64,000 bases of DNA from Armatimonadota bacterium (GCA_025998755.1 AP024674.1:2496162-2560161), one strand, 5' to 3'. Counted from the stretch's first letter, positions 46,063 through 55,260 are shown. Made by a program: numbers and translations. Notes: generated from the letters alone by a model not told the origin.

Positions 46063-47169
46063 TCAGATGATCACCAGCTCCGCCCCGAGCGCCCCCGCCT
46101 GCTTGATGGCCTGCAGGATGGCGATGATATCCCGCGGCGTGACTTTCATGGCGTTCAGTGCGCGGATCAGTTCATCCAGAGTGGATCCCTCTTCTATTAT
46201 CTGGAAGACGGACTGGGTTTCGGTAGCCCGGACCGATGTTTCGGGCACCACCACCGTCTCGCCCGTGCGGCTGAACGGCTGGGGCTGGGAGACGTTGTAG
46301 GTGGTGGAGATCTCCACCGCCAGGTTCCCGTGAGACACAGCCACGCTGCCCACGGTCACATTGCCGCTGATGACCACCGTGCCGGTCTTCTCGTTGACGA
46401 TCACCTTGGCCACATCGTCCTGGCGCACATCCAGCATCCCGATCTGAGCGATCAGTGAGACCGCCTCGTCCGGCGAGGTCAGGGCGGTGTTCACGCGCAC
46501 CGTGGCCGCGTCTATGGCCGAGGCCGCTCCGGCCCCCAACCGCTCATTGATGGCGTCGGCCGCCCGCCGGGCAGTGGTGAAATCGGGTGTGTTCAGCAGA
46601 ATGGAGAGTCCCTGTGAGTCCGCGAACTGCATGGGAACGGCGCGTTCCACAATGGCGCCTTCCGGGATGCGCGCGGCGGTCACGTGGTTCTTGGTGACGC
46701 TTGTCCCGCCCCCTCCGGCGGTGAAGCCACCCACGGACACAGGCCCTTGCGCCACGGCATAAACCTGACCATCCGCGCCGTAAAGGGGGGTCTGCAGCAG
46801 CGTGCCGCCCTGCAGGCTCTTGGCGTCTCCCAGGCTGGAGATGGTGACGTCCAGCCGGACTCCCTCCGAGACGAACGCCGGCAGATCCGCGGTTACCATG
46901 ACCGACGCGACGTTGCGCATCTTGACCTTCGCCGGATCCACCTGCAGCCCGAACCGCTCCAGCATGTTCGCCACGCTCTGCACCGTGAAGATGGCCTGCT
47001 GGGAATCGCCCGTCCCGTCCAGGCCCACCACGATTCCGTAGCCGACGAGCTGGTTGGAACGGACTCCCTGGATCTTGGCGATGTCCTTAAGCCGTGCCGC
47101 TTCGACCGCGCCGGGCGCGGCCAAGGTCATCAGAGCGGCCCAAAGCATCAACAATCGAGAGTGTCTCAC
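46063..47169 (-). CDS. flgI: Flagellar P-ring protein FlgI
   Basis: 368 residues with a signal peptide (1-24, ending AVEAA). ARLKDIAKIQGVRSNQLVGY and GIVVGLDGTGDSQQA are hallmark FlgI sequence and the C terminus has VTPRDIIAILQAIKQAGAL. It builds the periplasmic ring around the rod and therefore implies a peptidoglycan layer below an outer membrane. GTG 47169 follows AGGGAG. Confidence 0.96.
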   Translation of the reverse strand: MRHSRLLMLWAALMTLAAPGAVEAARLKDIAKIQGVRSNQLVGYGIVVGLDGTGDSQQAIFTVQSVANMLERFGLQVDPAKVKMRNVASVMVTADLPAFVSEGVRLDVTISSLGDAKSLQGGTLLQTPLYGADGQVYAVAQGPVSVGGFTAGGGGTSVTKNHVTAARIPEGAIVERAVPMQFADSQGLSILLNTPDFTTARRAADAINERLGAGAASAIDAATVRVNTALTSPDEAVSLIAQIGMLDVRQDDVAKVIVNEKTGTVVISGNVTVGSVAVSHGNLAVEISTTYNVSQPQPFSRTGETVVVPETSVRATETQSVFQIIEEGSTLDELIRALNAMKVTPRDIIAILQAIKQAGALGAELVII

Positions 47170-47207
47170 TGCCGTGATCTCCCTGTCCTTTCCTCTGCCA
47201 CTACCTA

Positions 47208-47235
47208 AAAACGGCGCGCCGTCCGCCGGACTTTA
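47208..47235 (-). promoter_or_regulatory. Weak sigma-28-like promoter before flgI
   Basis: TAAA (47235-47232), 16-base spacer, GCCGTTTT (47215-47208) on the minus strand, about 40 bases before flgI. The -10 half matches only its first part. Confidence 0.35.
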
Positions 47236-47278
47236 GCCCCCCCAGTTCTAAGAGCTTATCAGGAGGACGAAAGAGACA

Positions 47279-47312
47279 GGGCCCCAGGGGAGCGGACATC
47301 AGCCCGGGGCCC
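47279..47312 (-). terminator. Hairpin between flgH and flgI
   Basis: GGGCCCC (47279-47285) pairs with GGGGCCC (47306-47312). On the minus strand it is followed by TGTCTCTTTC. It may partly end the flgG-flgA-flgH message. Confidence 0.45.
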
Positions 47313-47349
47313 TTCTGGCCGGGAAACACCGGATGGAGAATCCGGTTCC

Positions 47350-47943
47350 CTAGAACAGCAGCCGGATAAGCTGGGTCAGAATCCCTTCGCGCTGGCGCTG
47401 CGCGATCGGCCCCTTGCCCGTGAGCTCGATCTTCGCGTCAGCGATGAGGGTGGAAGAGACTGTGTTGTCGGGAGAAACATCCGAAGGGCGTATGACGCCG
47501 GAGAGGCGGATGATCTGGTTCTCCTCATTAGTCCGGATCTCCCGCTCCCCCTGTATGACCAGGTTGCCGTTCGGTAATACGTCCGTTACGGTGGCGGTCA
47601 GGCGTGTGATCAGGTTGCTGCTTCGCGACGTGCTGCCCTCTCCCTTCGATGTGGAGGAGCCGCCGTAGGACATCTCGCCGATGTTCTTGAACAGGAACCC
47701 GCCTCCCGGCCCCACCTTGAAGTTGGAATCCCGCTTCAGGTCCGTGGACGCTTTCTGAGAGGCGATGGCAGACTCCATCACCAGCACAGTGACGGTATCT
47801 CCTGCCTTCATCGCCCGCAGGTCCGTGAAAAGCGACCCCCTCTCGTCGCGCCAGAGAGAACCGCTTCTCTGCGCCAGCCCGGTATTGGCGGCGGCGCAGA
47901 CGAGCACCGCTATGCCCAGCAACGGCAAAATCCGTCGTCTCAT
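47350..47943 (-). CDS. flgH: Flagellar L-ring protein FlgH
   Basis: 197 residues. SLFTDLRAMKAGDTVTVLV and LVIQGEREIRTNEENQIIRL followed by SGVIRPSDV are FlgH signatures. The signal region LPLLGIAVLVCAAA has a Cys but not a clean lipobox, so lipidation is uncertain. It builds the outer-membrane ring, direct evidence for a diderm envelope. ATG 47943 follows CAGGAG; an in-frame GTG at 47964 overlaps the flgA stop. Confidence 0.94.
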   Translation of the reverse strand: MRRRILPLLGIAVLVCAAANTGLAQRSGSLWRDERGSLFTDLRAMKAGDTVTVLVMESAIASQKASTDLKRDSNFKVGPGGGFLFKNIGEMSYGGSSTSKGEGSTSRSSNLITRLTATVTDVLPNGNLVIQGEREIRTNEENQIIRLSGVIRPSDVSPDNTVSSTLIADAKIELTGKGPIAQRQREGILTQLIRLLF

Positions 47944-47960
47944 CGTTATCACTCCTGCCG

Positions 47961-48914
47961 TCACAGAGAGATCTCCACCCGACCCTCACCGCTCACGCGG
48001 GCCGAAATGGGCTCGCGGGAGTGCTCCGGCCGGACTTTGATCACCTGTCCGAAAACGCCGTCCTCCAGCGCCTGCCCGCTGGACCGCACCGTCACCCGTC
48101 CGCGGGACGCCAAGATGGTCACAGTGGATGATCGGTGCACCAGCGGAACCACCTGGAGATCGGATTGGCGCAGCACGGCCCCGGCCGGGAGCGGCCGCGT
48201 GGTCCTCTGACCCACGGCTGAACTGACGTCGGTGACCACGGACAAGCTGCTCCCCGCCAGGTCACGCTCCTCCACTGTCAGGTCCGCCGCCTCCAGCACC
48301 TGTCCGCGCGCCACAGCCCGCACAAGCGTGACCACTGGCGAGAAGAGCTTCACCCGCACCGACACCGAAGTCTGGCGCTCGCGCTTCCCATCCACCAGGA
48401 TATCCATCGTCACCGGCACCACGCCGGCACGGGGCCGGAGCCCCGGCGTGGGAACGATCTCCACGTCCCCTTCGCTCACCTTGACGGGTGCCGGGGGCCG
48501 AAGCACCTCGCATTCGATGCGCTCTGCCCCGTCCCAAGCGGCTTCCACGGCGGCACGCGCGGCCTCTGCAAGCTCCTCGCCGGGCACGACGCGGGCCGCC
48601 CGGCTGACCCTTACAGAGGGGCTGCCCGTAAGCGCGATCTGCGCAATGTTCAGACCGGCCGCCCTCAGCATCAGGGCCACTTGTCCGGCGCTGATATTGG
48701 AAGAATTTCCCGGCCAGGGCGACTGCCCCAGCCGGACCGCCCTCAAACGCGCCGCCAGAGAAGCATCACTGGTCTGGATGGAGGCCACATCCCCCAGAAG
48801 GACCTCCGCCGAGCGCACCTGCGCTTCAGGCCGAAGCGTAATCGTCGCCCCGTTGACCGCGGCGGCGCAGAGTGCCGCCAGCATAAGCGCAAGACTCAGA
48901 ACGCGGCGGACCAT
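47961..48914 (-). CDS. flgA: Flagella basal body P-ring formation protein FlgA
   Basis: 317 residues with a signal peptide (1-22). The C-terminal SAF/FlgA domain is seen in RAVARGQVLEAADLTVEERD, VGQRTTRPLPAGAVLRQSDL and GVFGQVIKVRP. The N-terminal extension is longer than in E. coli FlgA (about 219 residues). It chaperones FlgI in the periplasm. It lies 7 bases after flgG. Confidence 0.92.
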   Translation of the reverse strand: MVRRVLSLALMLAALCAAAVNGATITLRPEAQVRSAEVLLGDVASIQTSDASLAARLRAVRLGQSPWPGNSSNISAGQVALMLRAAGLNIAQIALTGSPSVRVSRAARVVPGEELAEAARAAVEAAWDGAERIECEVLRPPAPVKVSEGDVEIVPTPGLRPRAGVVPVTMDILVDGKRERQTSVSVRVKLFSPVVTLVRAVARGQVLEAADLTVEERDLAGSSLSVVTDVSSAVGQRTTRPLPAGAVLRQSDLQVVPLVHRSSTVTILASRGRVTVRSSGQALEDGVFGQVIKVRPEHSREPISARVSGEGRVEISL

Positions 48915-48921
48915 TTCAGAC

Positions 48922-49710
48922 CTACCTTCTCAGGTTGTTTGCGATGTTCAACATCTCGTCTGCGCTCTGAACAGCCTTGGAATTGATCTCGTAGGCGCGC
49001 TGGGCGACGATCATGTTGACCATCTCCTCCACCACCTGGACGTTGGACATCTCCAGGATGCCCGACGCAATCGCTCCCAGGCCGTCCTGTCCGGGGATTC
49101 CAGTAATGGGCTCGCCCGAGGAACCGGTCCTCTGGAACAGGTTATGTCCCAGGTTAGCCAGTCCTGCGGGGTTCGGAAAACGCACAAGCTGGATCTGCCC
49201 GAGCTGTTGCGCCTCGATCTGCCCCGGGAACACCACGGACACTGTGCCGTCCACCCCGACCACGATGTCGCCACTCTCGGGAGGCAGTGTGATCTCAGGC
49301 TGGAGCAGGTAGCCGTCGGATGTGACTAGCCGGCCCTGGCTATCGGTCTTGAAGGAGCCGTCCCTCGTGTAGGCGATCTCCCCGGAAGGCGTCAGGATCT
49401 GAAAGAACCCCTGCCCCTCAATGGCCATGTCCAGGGGGTTGCCCGTGTGCTTGAATTCGCCGGTGTTGAACAGCTTCTGCACGGCGACCGCGCGGGTTCC
49501 CAGTCCGATCTGCTCTCCCAGCGGAAGCTGAACGCCCTGTGCCTGCGGCGTTCCGGACGGGCGCAGGGTCTGATAAATCAGGTCCTGAAAATCCACCCGG
49601 CCCTTTTTGAAGCCGTTGGTGTTTACGTTGGCCAGGTTGTTGGAGATGACGTCCAGCTGAAGCTGCTGGGCCGCCATTCCCGTGCTTGCGCTCCAAAGAC
49701 TCCGGATCAT
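48922..49710 (-). CDS. flgG: Flagellar distal rod protein FlgG
   Basis: 262 residues. [20 protein letters not shown] and [13 protein letters not shown] at the N terminus, [12 protein letters not shown] in the middle and [20 protein letters not shown] at the C terminus are the FlgG pattern. Full length. It is the first structural gene of the cluster, with a weak sigma-28-like promoter 80 bases upstream. No separate flgF was seen. Confidence 0.95.
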   Translation of the reverse strand: MIRSLWSASTGMAAQQLQLDVISNNLANVNTNGFKKGRVDFQDLIYQTLRPSGTPQAQGVQLPLGEQIGLGTRAVAVQKLFNTGEFKHTGNPLDMAIEGQGFFQILTPSGEIAYTRDGSFKTDSQGRLVTSDGYLLQPEITLPPESGDIVVGVDGTVSVVFPGQIEAQQLGQIQLVRFPNPAGLANLGHNLFQRTGSSGEPITGIPGQDGLGAIASGILEMSNVQVVEEMVNMIVAQRAYEINSKAVQSADEMLNIANNLRR

Positions 49711-49789
49711 TCCCGTACTCTCCTGTCGCAGCGGCGGCCTCTGCCCACTGATACGTGCGAGCTGGCCGCGGCTGATGCCTCAACAGAAG

Positions 49790-49817
49790 CAATCGTCTCT
49801 GGAGCGCCAGAGCTTTA
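49790..49817 (-). promoter_or_regulatory. Weak sigma-28-like promoter before flgG
   Basis: TAAA (49817-49814, overlapping the stop codon of the upstream gene), 16-base spacer, GACGATTG (49797-49790). Same spacing as the stronger candidate at 18864-18892. Confidence 0.35.
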
Positions 49818-50615
49818 GCGGGGCTGCAGGCGAACGTCCGTGTAGCGCAGCTTCATCCCCGGGGAGTCTATGCCCACCGAAAGGCCGGAGTAGCCAGGAT
49901 AGAACCTGGGGTTCCGCCACACCGGCTGGACGGGCGTGTAGACAAAAGTCTTGTATGGCATGACCCAGACTCCGCCGTATCCGTACGGCGGCACTGGGAT
50001 GACAGGATAGCCGTAATAATAGACCGGTGGAACCAGAGGCGGCCCCACCTTGACGGTGGCCGGAGGCTGGTACGGCGGCAGGTCAGCTGCGTGGTAGTCG
50101 ACCCTGCTGGCCCGGCCGAGGAATTCCATCGCCCTGGCTGGATCCACGGGCCGCTGGCTTGCAGGCTGCTCCTGCGGCTGGGAGGCGCTGGCGGGCGCTT
50201 CCTTTTCGCGGCTGCGCGCGGCCTGAGGAGGGCGTGGGGTGGAGGCGCGGGGGCGATCCCCGTCGCGCGGAGGTTCCGCAGCACGGACGCGCACCAGGTA
50301 GACCTTCCGGCCCTCACCGGCTGCCATCTCCTCCCACTTCAGGCCGCTGGCGCGGCAGATGGCGTTCAGCGCCGTCTCGAAGGGAACGTCCTGTAGGGAA
50401 AGATCGATCGCTCCTTTGACGGCTGGCTCCACAAGTATCTCCACGCCGGCGTCTCTGGCCAGTCGGTCGAGAACCTCTGTAATGCTTTTGCCGGCGGCAA
50501 AAACAGAGACCAGCGGCCCGGACTGCGATGCCGTCAAGCCGGACGCCCCGGCAGCCACAAAGGCGCTCACCGCTAGCGCGAGGATGGTCATTCTGAAACC
50601 CGATGCGCAGGTCAT
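49815..50615 (-). CDS. Exported STN-domain protein with Pro/Tyr-rich tail
   Basis: 266 residues. A signal peptide (about 1-29) is followed by an STN-like domain (about 33-110: ITEVLDRLARDAGVEILVEP, IDLSLQDVPFETALNAICRA) as in secretins and TonB receptors, here without a barrel. A Pro/Gln/Ser linker (115-165) leads to a tail rich in Pro, Tyr and Gly (VPPVYYYGYPVIPVPPYGYG). It may bind a ring or outer-membrane component. Position directly before flgG suggests a flagellar or envelope role; this is inference. Confidence 0.65.
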   Translation of the reverse strand: MTCASGFRMTILALAVSAFVAAGASGLTASQSGPLVSVFAAGKSITEVLDRLARDAGVEILVEPAVKGAIDLSLQDVPFETALNAICRASGLKWEEMAAGEGRKVYLVRVRAAEPPRDGDRPRASTPRPPQAARSREKEAPASASQPQEQPASQRPVDPARAMEFLGRASRVDYHAADLPPYQPPATVKVGPPLVPPVYYYGYPVIPVPPYGYGGVWVMPYKTFVYTPVQPVWRNPRFYPGYSGLSVGIDSPGMKLRYTDVRLQPR

Positions 50616-50837
50616 TTCCGCTCTTCCTCCTCTCCTGAGACGACGGTCCCCTACATTTCCACTATCATTGTATTAGACGCAGGAAACGGAGGGTGGCTTC
50701 AATGTTTTACATCGCAGCCCGTGCGGGATCCGGGGACGGGGACGGCGGGTCATAATCGTGAGGGAAACTGCGTTTTTGCGCGTGTTTCCTGACGTCAACT
50801 CGCTTTGCCAGCCAAGGCAGACAGAAAGGGAGACTCC
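50616..50837. other. Divergent region before the second amidohydrolase
   Basis: 222 bases between divergent genes. AATACAATG-type AT-rich sequence near 50670 may hold the minus-strand promoter, and CATAAT near 50753 a plus-strand -10. AAAGGGAG precedes GTG 50838. No gene or strong promoter was recognised. Confidence 0.3.
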
Positions 50838-51857
50838 GTGACGGACCAGCCGGACCTGCACAGCCGCATCTTTCACCAGCAGATCAGGCCGTGGCTCCCC
50901 CCGCGGATGGTGGACATCCATTGCCACCTCAGCCTGAAGGAGAACTGTGGCCCCATCTCCCCGGAGCGGATGAAGGAGATGTGGGCCATCGAGGTGGGAG
51001 CGCACCAGACGTGGGAGGAGCTGCAGGAGACCTGTGAACTGTTGTTGCCGGGAATCGAGATTCAGTTCCTGGCCTTCGGCGCGCCCTTCCGGGAGATGGA
51101 TATCCCCGCCGAAAACCGCTACGTTCTTGAGGTGATAAGTCGAGCGAAAGGCAGCGTCCACGGCCTGTATGTTGTGCGTCCGGATGAAACTCCACAGGCC
51201 GTCGAAAAGGCTCTGGAAGACGGTTTCGTGGGTCTAAAGCCCTATCCCGATCTGGCTGAGACTGTGGATGGAAAGGAGGCCGGGGTCTTTGAGATGATCC
51301 CCCGGCCCCTTCTACGCGTGCTGGATGGCCACGCGGGGATCCTAATGCTGCACCTGCCACGCAAAGGCCGTCTGGCGGATGAGGACAACATCCGGGAAGT
51401 GTGCGAGCTGGTGGAGGAATTCCCCAATGTCCGCACCGTGGTCGCGCACATCGGACGCGCCTATTGCCTCCCCAACGCCGAGAAGGGCCTGCCCCGCTAC
51501 CCCCAATCGCCGAACCTATTCTTCGACATCTCCGCCAACGTCAATGCCGATGTGTTCGCGCTGGCGCTGGAAGTGGTGGGGACACAGCGTCTTCTCTACG
51601 GCTCGGATCTGCCCATCACGCGGATGCGGCTGAAGCGCGAGTGCGTAGGAGACGACTACATCAACTACACGGACGGAGACTACTCCTGGAACACGCGCCG
51701 CAAAAGTCCCGAGGAAGAGGCCCGCTACACCTATTTCCTTTATGAACAGCTTCTGGCTCTCATCGAGGCCGCGCGCCGGAGAGCTCTCTCGCCAGCAGAC
51801 CTGGAAGTGGTTATGTTCTCGAACGGCCGGAGGCTTCTCGACGAAATGCGCCGCTGA
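50838..51857 (+). CDS. Amidohydrolase-2 family protein
   Basis: 339 residues. MVDIHCHLSL gives the HxH metal site, VGLKPYPDLAE and LMLHLPRKG the barrel middle, VVAHIGRAY a further His, and LLYGSDLPITRM the final Asp. It is a distant paralogue of the protein at 2548. Substrate unknown; it is followed by a Gfo/Idh gene, the same pairing as at 2.5-7.1 kb. GTG 50838 follows AAAGGGAG. The tail contains a long helix (YFLYEQLLALIEAARRRA). Confidence 0.82.
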   Translation: MTDQPDLHSRIFHQQIRPWLPPRMVDIHCHLSLKENCGPISPERMKEMWAIEVGAHQTWEELQETCELLLPGIEIQFLAFGAPFREMDIPAENRYVLEVISRAKGSVHGLYVVRPDETPQAVEKALEDGFVGLKPYPDLAETVDGKEAGVFEMIPRPLLRVLDGHAGILMLHLPRKGRLADEDNIREVCELVEEFPNVRTVVAHIGRAYCLPNAEKGLPRYPQSPNLFFDISANVNADVFALALEVVGTQRLLYGSDLPITRMRLKRECVGDDYINYTDGDYSWNTRRKSPEEEARYTYFLYEQLLALIEAARRRALSPADLEVVMFSNGRRLLDEMRR

Positions 51858-51940
51858 TCATCGATGCCTGCTCGCTTCCGGCAGGAGTGAGGTGAATATT
51901 TGCGGAAGACTCCCGCTGGTACGCACGGGAAGCTGAGAGG

Positions 51941-52993
51941 ATGACGGAACCAATGGCTCAGGAGAGGGTGTTCGGCTTCGGACTGATCGGCGCGGGCGCC
52001 ATCAGCACCATGCACGCCACCGTGATCGATTGCCTGCCGGATGCAAGGCTGGTGGGGGTGACCGCCCTGCCTTACGAGGCAGCCTTGGAATTCGCGCAGG
52101 CGCGCGGGGCGCGCGCCTACCGGAGCGTGGACGAGCTTCTGGCGGATCCCGAGATCGAGGTAATCGCCATTGGGACGCCTTCCGGTCTTCATCCGGATCA
52201 GGCCGTGGCCTGCGCACGGGCGGGAAAGCACGTGCTCTGCGAGAAACCCCTGGCCGTTACGCTGGAAGGAGCAGACCGGGCCATCACGGCAGCAGAGGAA
52301 GCGGGCGTGAAGCTTGCGGTCGTGTCACAGCGGCGGTTCGATCCTCCGTGCGTGGCGGTCCACAAAGCCATCGAGGAGGGAGTGTTCGGACGCATCGTGC
52401 TGGTGAACGGCATTGTCCGTTACTTCCGCGAACCGTCCTACTACACCAACAGCAACTGGCGGGGAACCTGGGCGCTGGACGGCGGGGGAGCGCTCATCAA
52501 TCAGGGCATCCACATGGTGGATATGGTGCGGTGGTTCGGGGGAGACATCTCCACTGTGAGCGGCTTTGCCCGGACGCTGTCCCACTCCATCGAGGTGGAG
52601 GACACGGCGTCCGCCGCGCTGGAGTTCGCAAGCGGCGCGCTGGGAGTCATCCAGTCCACAACAGCGGCCGCGCCGGGACTGTATCTGACGGTGGAAGTGC
52701 TGGGGGACCGGGGGTCCGCAGTCATTCAGGATTCGGAGATCGTCTACTGGAACACTCTGGACGGAGGCGGCCCGCCGGAGCTGGAGGGGCCTAAGACGGG
52801 AAGCGGCACGCGGGATCCCATGGCCTTCTCGCACACGGGACACCTGAGCCAGTTCCGGGACCTGCTGGACGCCATCATCGAGGACCGCGCCCCGCGCGTG
52901 GACGGATGGGAAGGGCGCAAGACTCTTGAGGTGGTGCTGGCAGTATATGAGTCGAGCCGCACCGGCGCTCCTGTCCGGATTCCTCTGAGCTGA
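51941..52993 (+). CDS. Gfo/Idh/MocA family oxidoreductase
   Basis: 350 residues. FGFGLIGAGAISTMHATVI is the NAD(P)-binding Rossmann start, HVLCEKPLAVT the EKP motif, and GGALINQGIHMVDMVRWFGG the substrate-domain helix with its His. It oxidises or reduces a sugar derivative. Two ATGs (51941, 51953) are possible starts; both follow a GAGAGG-like site. It lies 83 bases downstream of the amidohydrolase and probably shares its transcript. Confidence 0.88.
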   Translation: MTEPMAQERVFGFGLIGAGAISTMHATVIDCLPDARLVGVTALPYEAALEFAQARGARAYRSVDELLADPEIEVIAIGTPSGLHPDQAVACARAGKHVLCEKPLAVTLEGADRAITAAEEAGVKLAVVSQRRFDPPCVAVHKAIEEGVFGRIVLVNGIVRYFREPSYYTNSNWRGTWALDGGGALINQGIHMVDMVRWFGGDISTVSGFARTLSHSIEVEDTASAALEFASGALGVIQSTTAAAPGLYLTVEVLGDRGSAVIQDSEIVYWNTLDGGGPPELEGPKTGSGTRDPMAFSHTGHLSQFRDLLDAIIEDRAPRVDGWEGRKTLEVVLAVYESSRTGAPVRIPLS

Positions 52994-53053
52994 GCCCTGT
53001 TTCCGTTGAGCCTGGTGGAAGCATGGTATTAGGAGATTGAGGCTTGTAATCAG

Positions 53054-53406
53054 ATGGTCCGGACACAGATCCGGTCGACCTCATCCCAGTCTGCGCGACT
53101 GAAGAAACTGACCAGCCAGCGGGAAAAGTCGGTCGCGGAGATCATCCGCGCCGCCGCATTGGAATGGAGGCGGTCCGCGATTTTCACACCCGGATCTTGC
53201 CCGTCGTCTCTGTTATGTGGCCAGATGCCGAGGTATACGAGAAGGCGCTCCTTCCTTACGTTGCCAGCGGCCGCACGGGGCCCAGCCTGGTGGATTTCTC
53301 AAGCTTTGCCCTGATGCGGACACGAGGCATCACGCACGCTCTCACACTGGACCGTCTCTTTGCTGATCGAGGATTCGACTGTCTGCCGAATTTCCGCGCA
53401 GAATAA
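53054..53406 (+). pseudogene. Deletion remnant of a vapBC toxin-antitoxin pair
   Basis: Two out-of-frame pieces. 53054-53170 encodes MVRTQIRSTSSQSARLKKLT and EKSVAEIIRAAALEWRR, the N-terminal DNA-binding half of a VapB like the intact one at 55018. From 53164, in another frame, follows the C-terminal half of a PIN-domain VapC (AEVYEKALLPYVASGRTGPS, LVDFSSFALMR, HALTLDRLFADRGFD). The antitoxin C-terminal half and the toxin N-terminal half, with its first acidic residues, are missing. One internal deletion fusing the two genes explains this. No active toxin is expected. Confidence 0.8.
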
Positions 53407-53509
53407 TCAGGCGGAAGTTGCAGCAAGGTAAGCGGAGTGCAACCACGGTCCACCCTACCATAACACTAGACGGCGGCTCGCCCGCGTGTTGCCGCAGTTG
53501 AGGAGAACC

Positions 53510-54613
53510 ATGACATCCCGGGAACGAATGTTGATCGCGCTGGAAAATGGAAAGCCTGACCGCCTGCCCGGCCAGGTGCACAGCTGGATGCGCTACTATC
53601 TCGACAACTTCCTGGGCGGCTGCGATCAGTTCGAGGCGTATGAGCGGTTCGGGTTGGATATGGCCATCTACTGGGGACCATCCTGGACCTACGATGAAAA
53701 AGACCTGGCGAACTGGCAGGAGACTGAGACCTTCCTGGGAACCGACGAGACGGGAGCCTCCAGCAAGCGCTGCGTCGTCACCACCCCCGGCGGGGAACTG
53801 ACCTATGCCGTCGGATGGAATGCCATGACATCCTGGATAACGGAGCCCATTATCAAGTCTCCGGCCGACTTCGAGCTCTGGGATCGCTACTATCCCGTCC
53901 CCACCGGCGTGGACTGCACCCATTTGCGGGCAGCCTACGACCGGCTGGGAGACCGGGGTATCCTGCGGGCAAGCCCGTGGGGCTACGGGCAGGCGGGCGC
54001 CTGGCAGAGTTTCTGCTATATGGCAGGAACGCAGGAGGCCATTCTGTTCGCCATTGACGACCCCGAATGGGTGCACCACGTGCTGGATCGCTACACGGAG
54101 AAGACCGTGCGGTGCATCGAGTTGATGGGCGAGGCGAAGGCTCCGCTGGATCTGGTGGAGATCGGCGGCGGCGCGGGTTCGAACACGGTCATCAGTCCGG
54201 CGATGCACCGGGAGTTCTGCCTTCCGTACGACCGGCGGCAGGTGGATGCGCTCCACGCGGCGGGCTACAAGGTGGTCTACCACCTGTGCGGAGGCCTGAT
54301 GCAGATGCTGGATATGGTGGTGGAGAACGGCTCGGATGGTCTGGAGACGATGACTCCGCCCTCCATGGGGGCCGACTGCGACCTGGCTGAGGCGAACCGG
54401 CGCGTGGGTGACCGGCTATTCTTTGTGGGTGGATTCGACCAGAACCAGGGCTTCGAGAACGGCACTCCGGAGAGCGTCCGGGAGCAGGTGTTCCGGCTTC
54501 ACGCCAGCTGCCCGGACGGGGGCTACATCTGCAGCCCCAGCGACCACTTCTTCACCGGCGACCCGGCAAACATCCAGGCCTTCGCCGATGCCCTGAAGGA
54601 GTGCGTCTACTAG
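53510..54613 (+). CDS. Uroporphyrinogen decarboxylase-like family protein
   Basis: 367 residues of the URO-D/MtaA superfamily barrel. SRERMLIALENGKPDRLPGQ is the typical opening, and KVVYHLCGGLMQMLDMVVE and FFVGGFDQNQ are conserved C-terminal blocks. Members often act as corrinoid-linked methyltransferases; a His/Cys zinc site is possible around HLCGG. A haem role is unlikely because the opening lacks the usual arginine-rich substrate motif. ATG 53510 follows TTGAGGAG. It is flanked by the vapBC remnant and the intact vapBC. Confidence 0.8.
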   Translation: MTSRERMLIALENGKPDRLPGQVHSWMRYYLDNFLGGCDQFEAYERFGLDMAIYWGPSWTYDEKDLANWQETETFLGTDETGASSKRCVVTTPGGELTYAVGWNAMTSWITEPIIKSPADFELWDRYYPVPTGVDCTHLRAAYDRLGDRGILRASPWGYGQAGAWQSFCYMAGTQEAILFAIDDPEWVHHVLDRYTEKTVRCIELMGEAKAPLDLVEIGGGAGSNTVISPAMHREFCLPYDRRQVDALHAAGYKVVYHLCGGLMQMLDMVVENGSDGLETMTPPSMGADCDLAEANRRVGDRLFFVGGFDQNQGFENGTPESVREQVFRLHASCPDGGYICSPSDHFFTGDPANIQAFADALKECVY

Positions 54614-54619
54614 CAGATC

Positions 54620-55021
54620 TCAGCGAACCATTGCATATCCGCGCTCGCGGAAATGCGAATCAAACGCGAACACCCTGGCAACTGATCTGTCCCGGATGAT
54701 TTCGAACGCCGCGCAGTCCACCAGTCCCGGGCCGCGCCTACCCCGTCCGGCCAGGACGGCGGAAAGGGCACGCTCCTGCAGACCCGGATCCACGAACACT
54801 ACGGTCATCGCAGGAAGCATCTCCTCCACGAAACGGCGCAGCACCTTCAACCCGAACCTTCGCTGCAACAGAGAGGCTACCTCGACAACGGCGTAGTTGG
54901 ACGTGAGCACCTCTTCCGGACTTTCCATCAGGGCGAGCCAAGCCTCTGCCGCCTGAGTATGCCAGCGGTCATCAGCGTCAATGATGGCGAGGATAGCGGA
55001 GGTGTCTACGTAAACGCTCAC
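54620..55021 (-). CDS. vapC: VapC-family PIN-domain toxin
   Basis: 133 residues. The PIN nuclease acidic residues are all present: Asp6 (VYVDTSAIL), Glu47 (YAVVEVAS), Asp102 (GLVDCAAFE) and Asp121 (AFDSHF). It should cleave RNA, commonly tRNA, when free of antitoxin. GTG 55021 overlaps the vapB stop (GTGA), the standard coupled layout. It converges with the URO-D-like gene, 6 bases apart. Confidence 0.9.
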   Translation of the reverse strand: MSVYVDTSAILAIIDADDRWHTQAAEAWLALMESPEEVLTSNYAVVEVASLLQRRFGLKVLRRFVEEMLPAMTVVFVDPGLQERALSAVLAGRGRRGPGLVDCAAFEIIRDRSVARVFAFDSHFRERGYAMVR

Positions 55022-55260
55022 TCCCCCAGATCCTCGGTCAGGTAGGCGTCGTGGTTGGTGGAAAGGTCTCCCAACCCCGATCGGACGCAACCGATGATGG
55101 CTGTGGCCCGCCGCCGTACTTCATCTGTCCTCTCCAACTCCCGCGTGGCGGCGTCAAGAGCTTGACGGATCACCTCGGCCATAGAGACCCCTTTCCTGCG
55201 GGCGAGCGCTTTTGCCCTGTGGATCTGCTCCTCGGTAAGCTGAATCTGCGTCCGGACCAT
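55018..55260 (-). CDS. vapB: VapB-family ribbon-helix-helix antitoxin
   Basis: 80 residues. MVRTQIQLTEEQIHRAKALA and KGVSMAEVIRQALDAATREL form a ribbon-helix-helix DNA-binding domain; the C-terminal 30 residues would wrap the toxin. It neutralises VapC and represses its own operon. No Shine-Dalgarno sequence precedes the ATG; TATAAT ends 9 bases before it, so the mRNA may be leaderless. Confidence 0.88.
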   Translation of the reverse strand: MVRTQIQLTEEQIHRAKALARRKGVSMAEVIRQALDAATRELERTDEVRRRATAIIGCVRSGLGDLSTNHDAYLTEDLGE

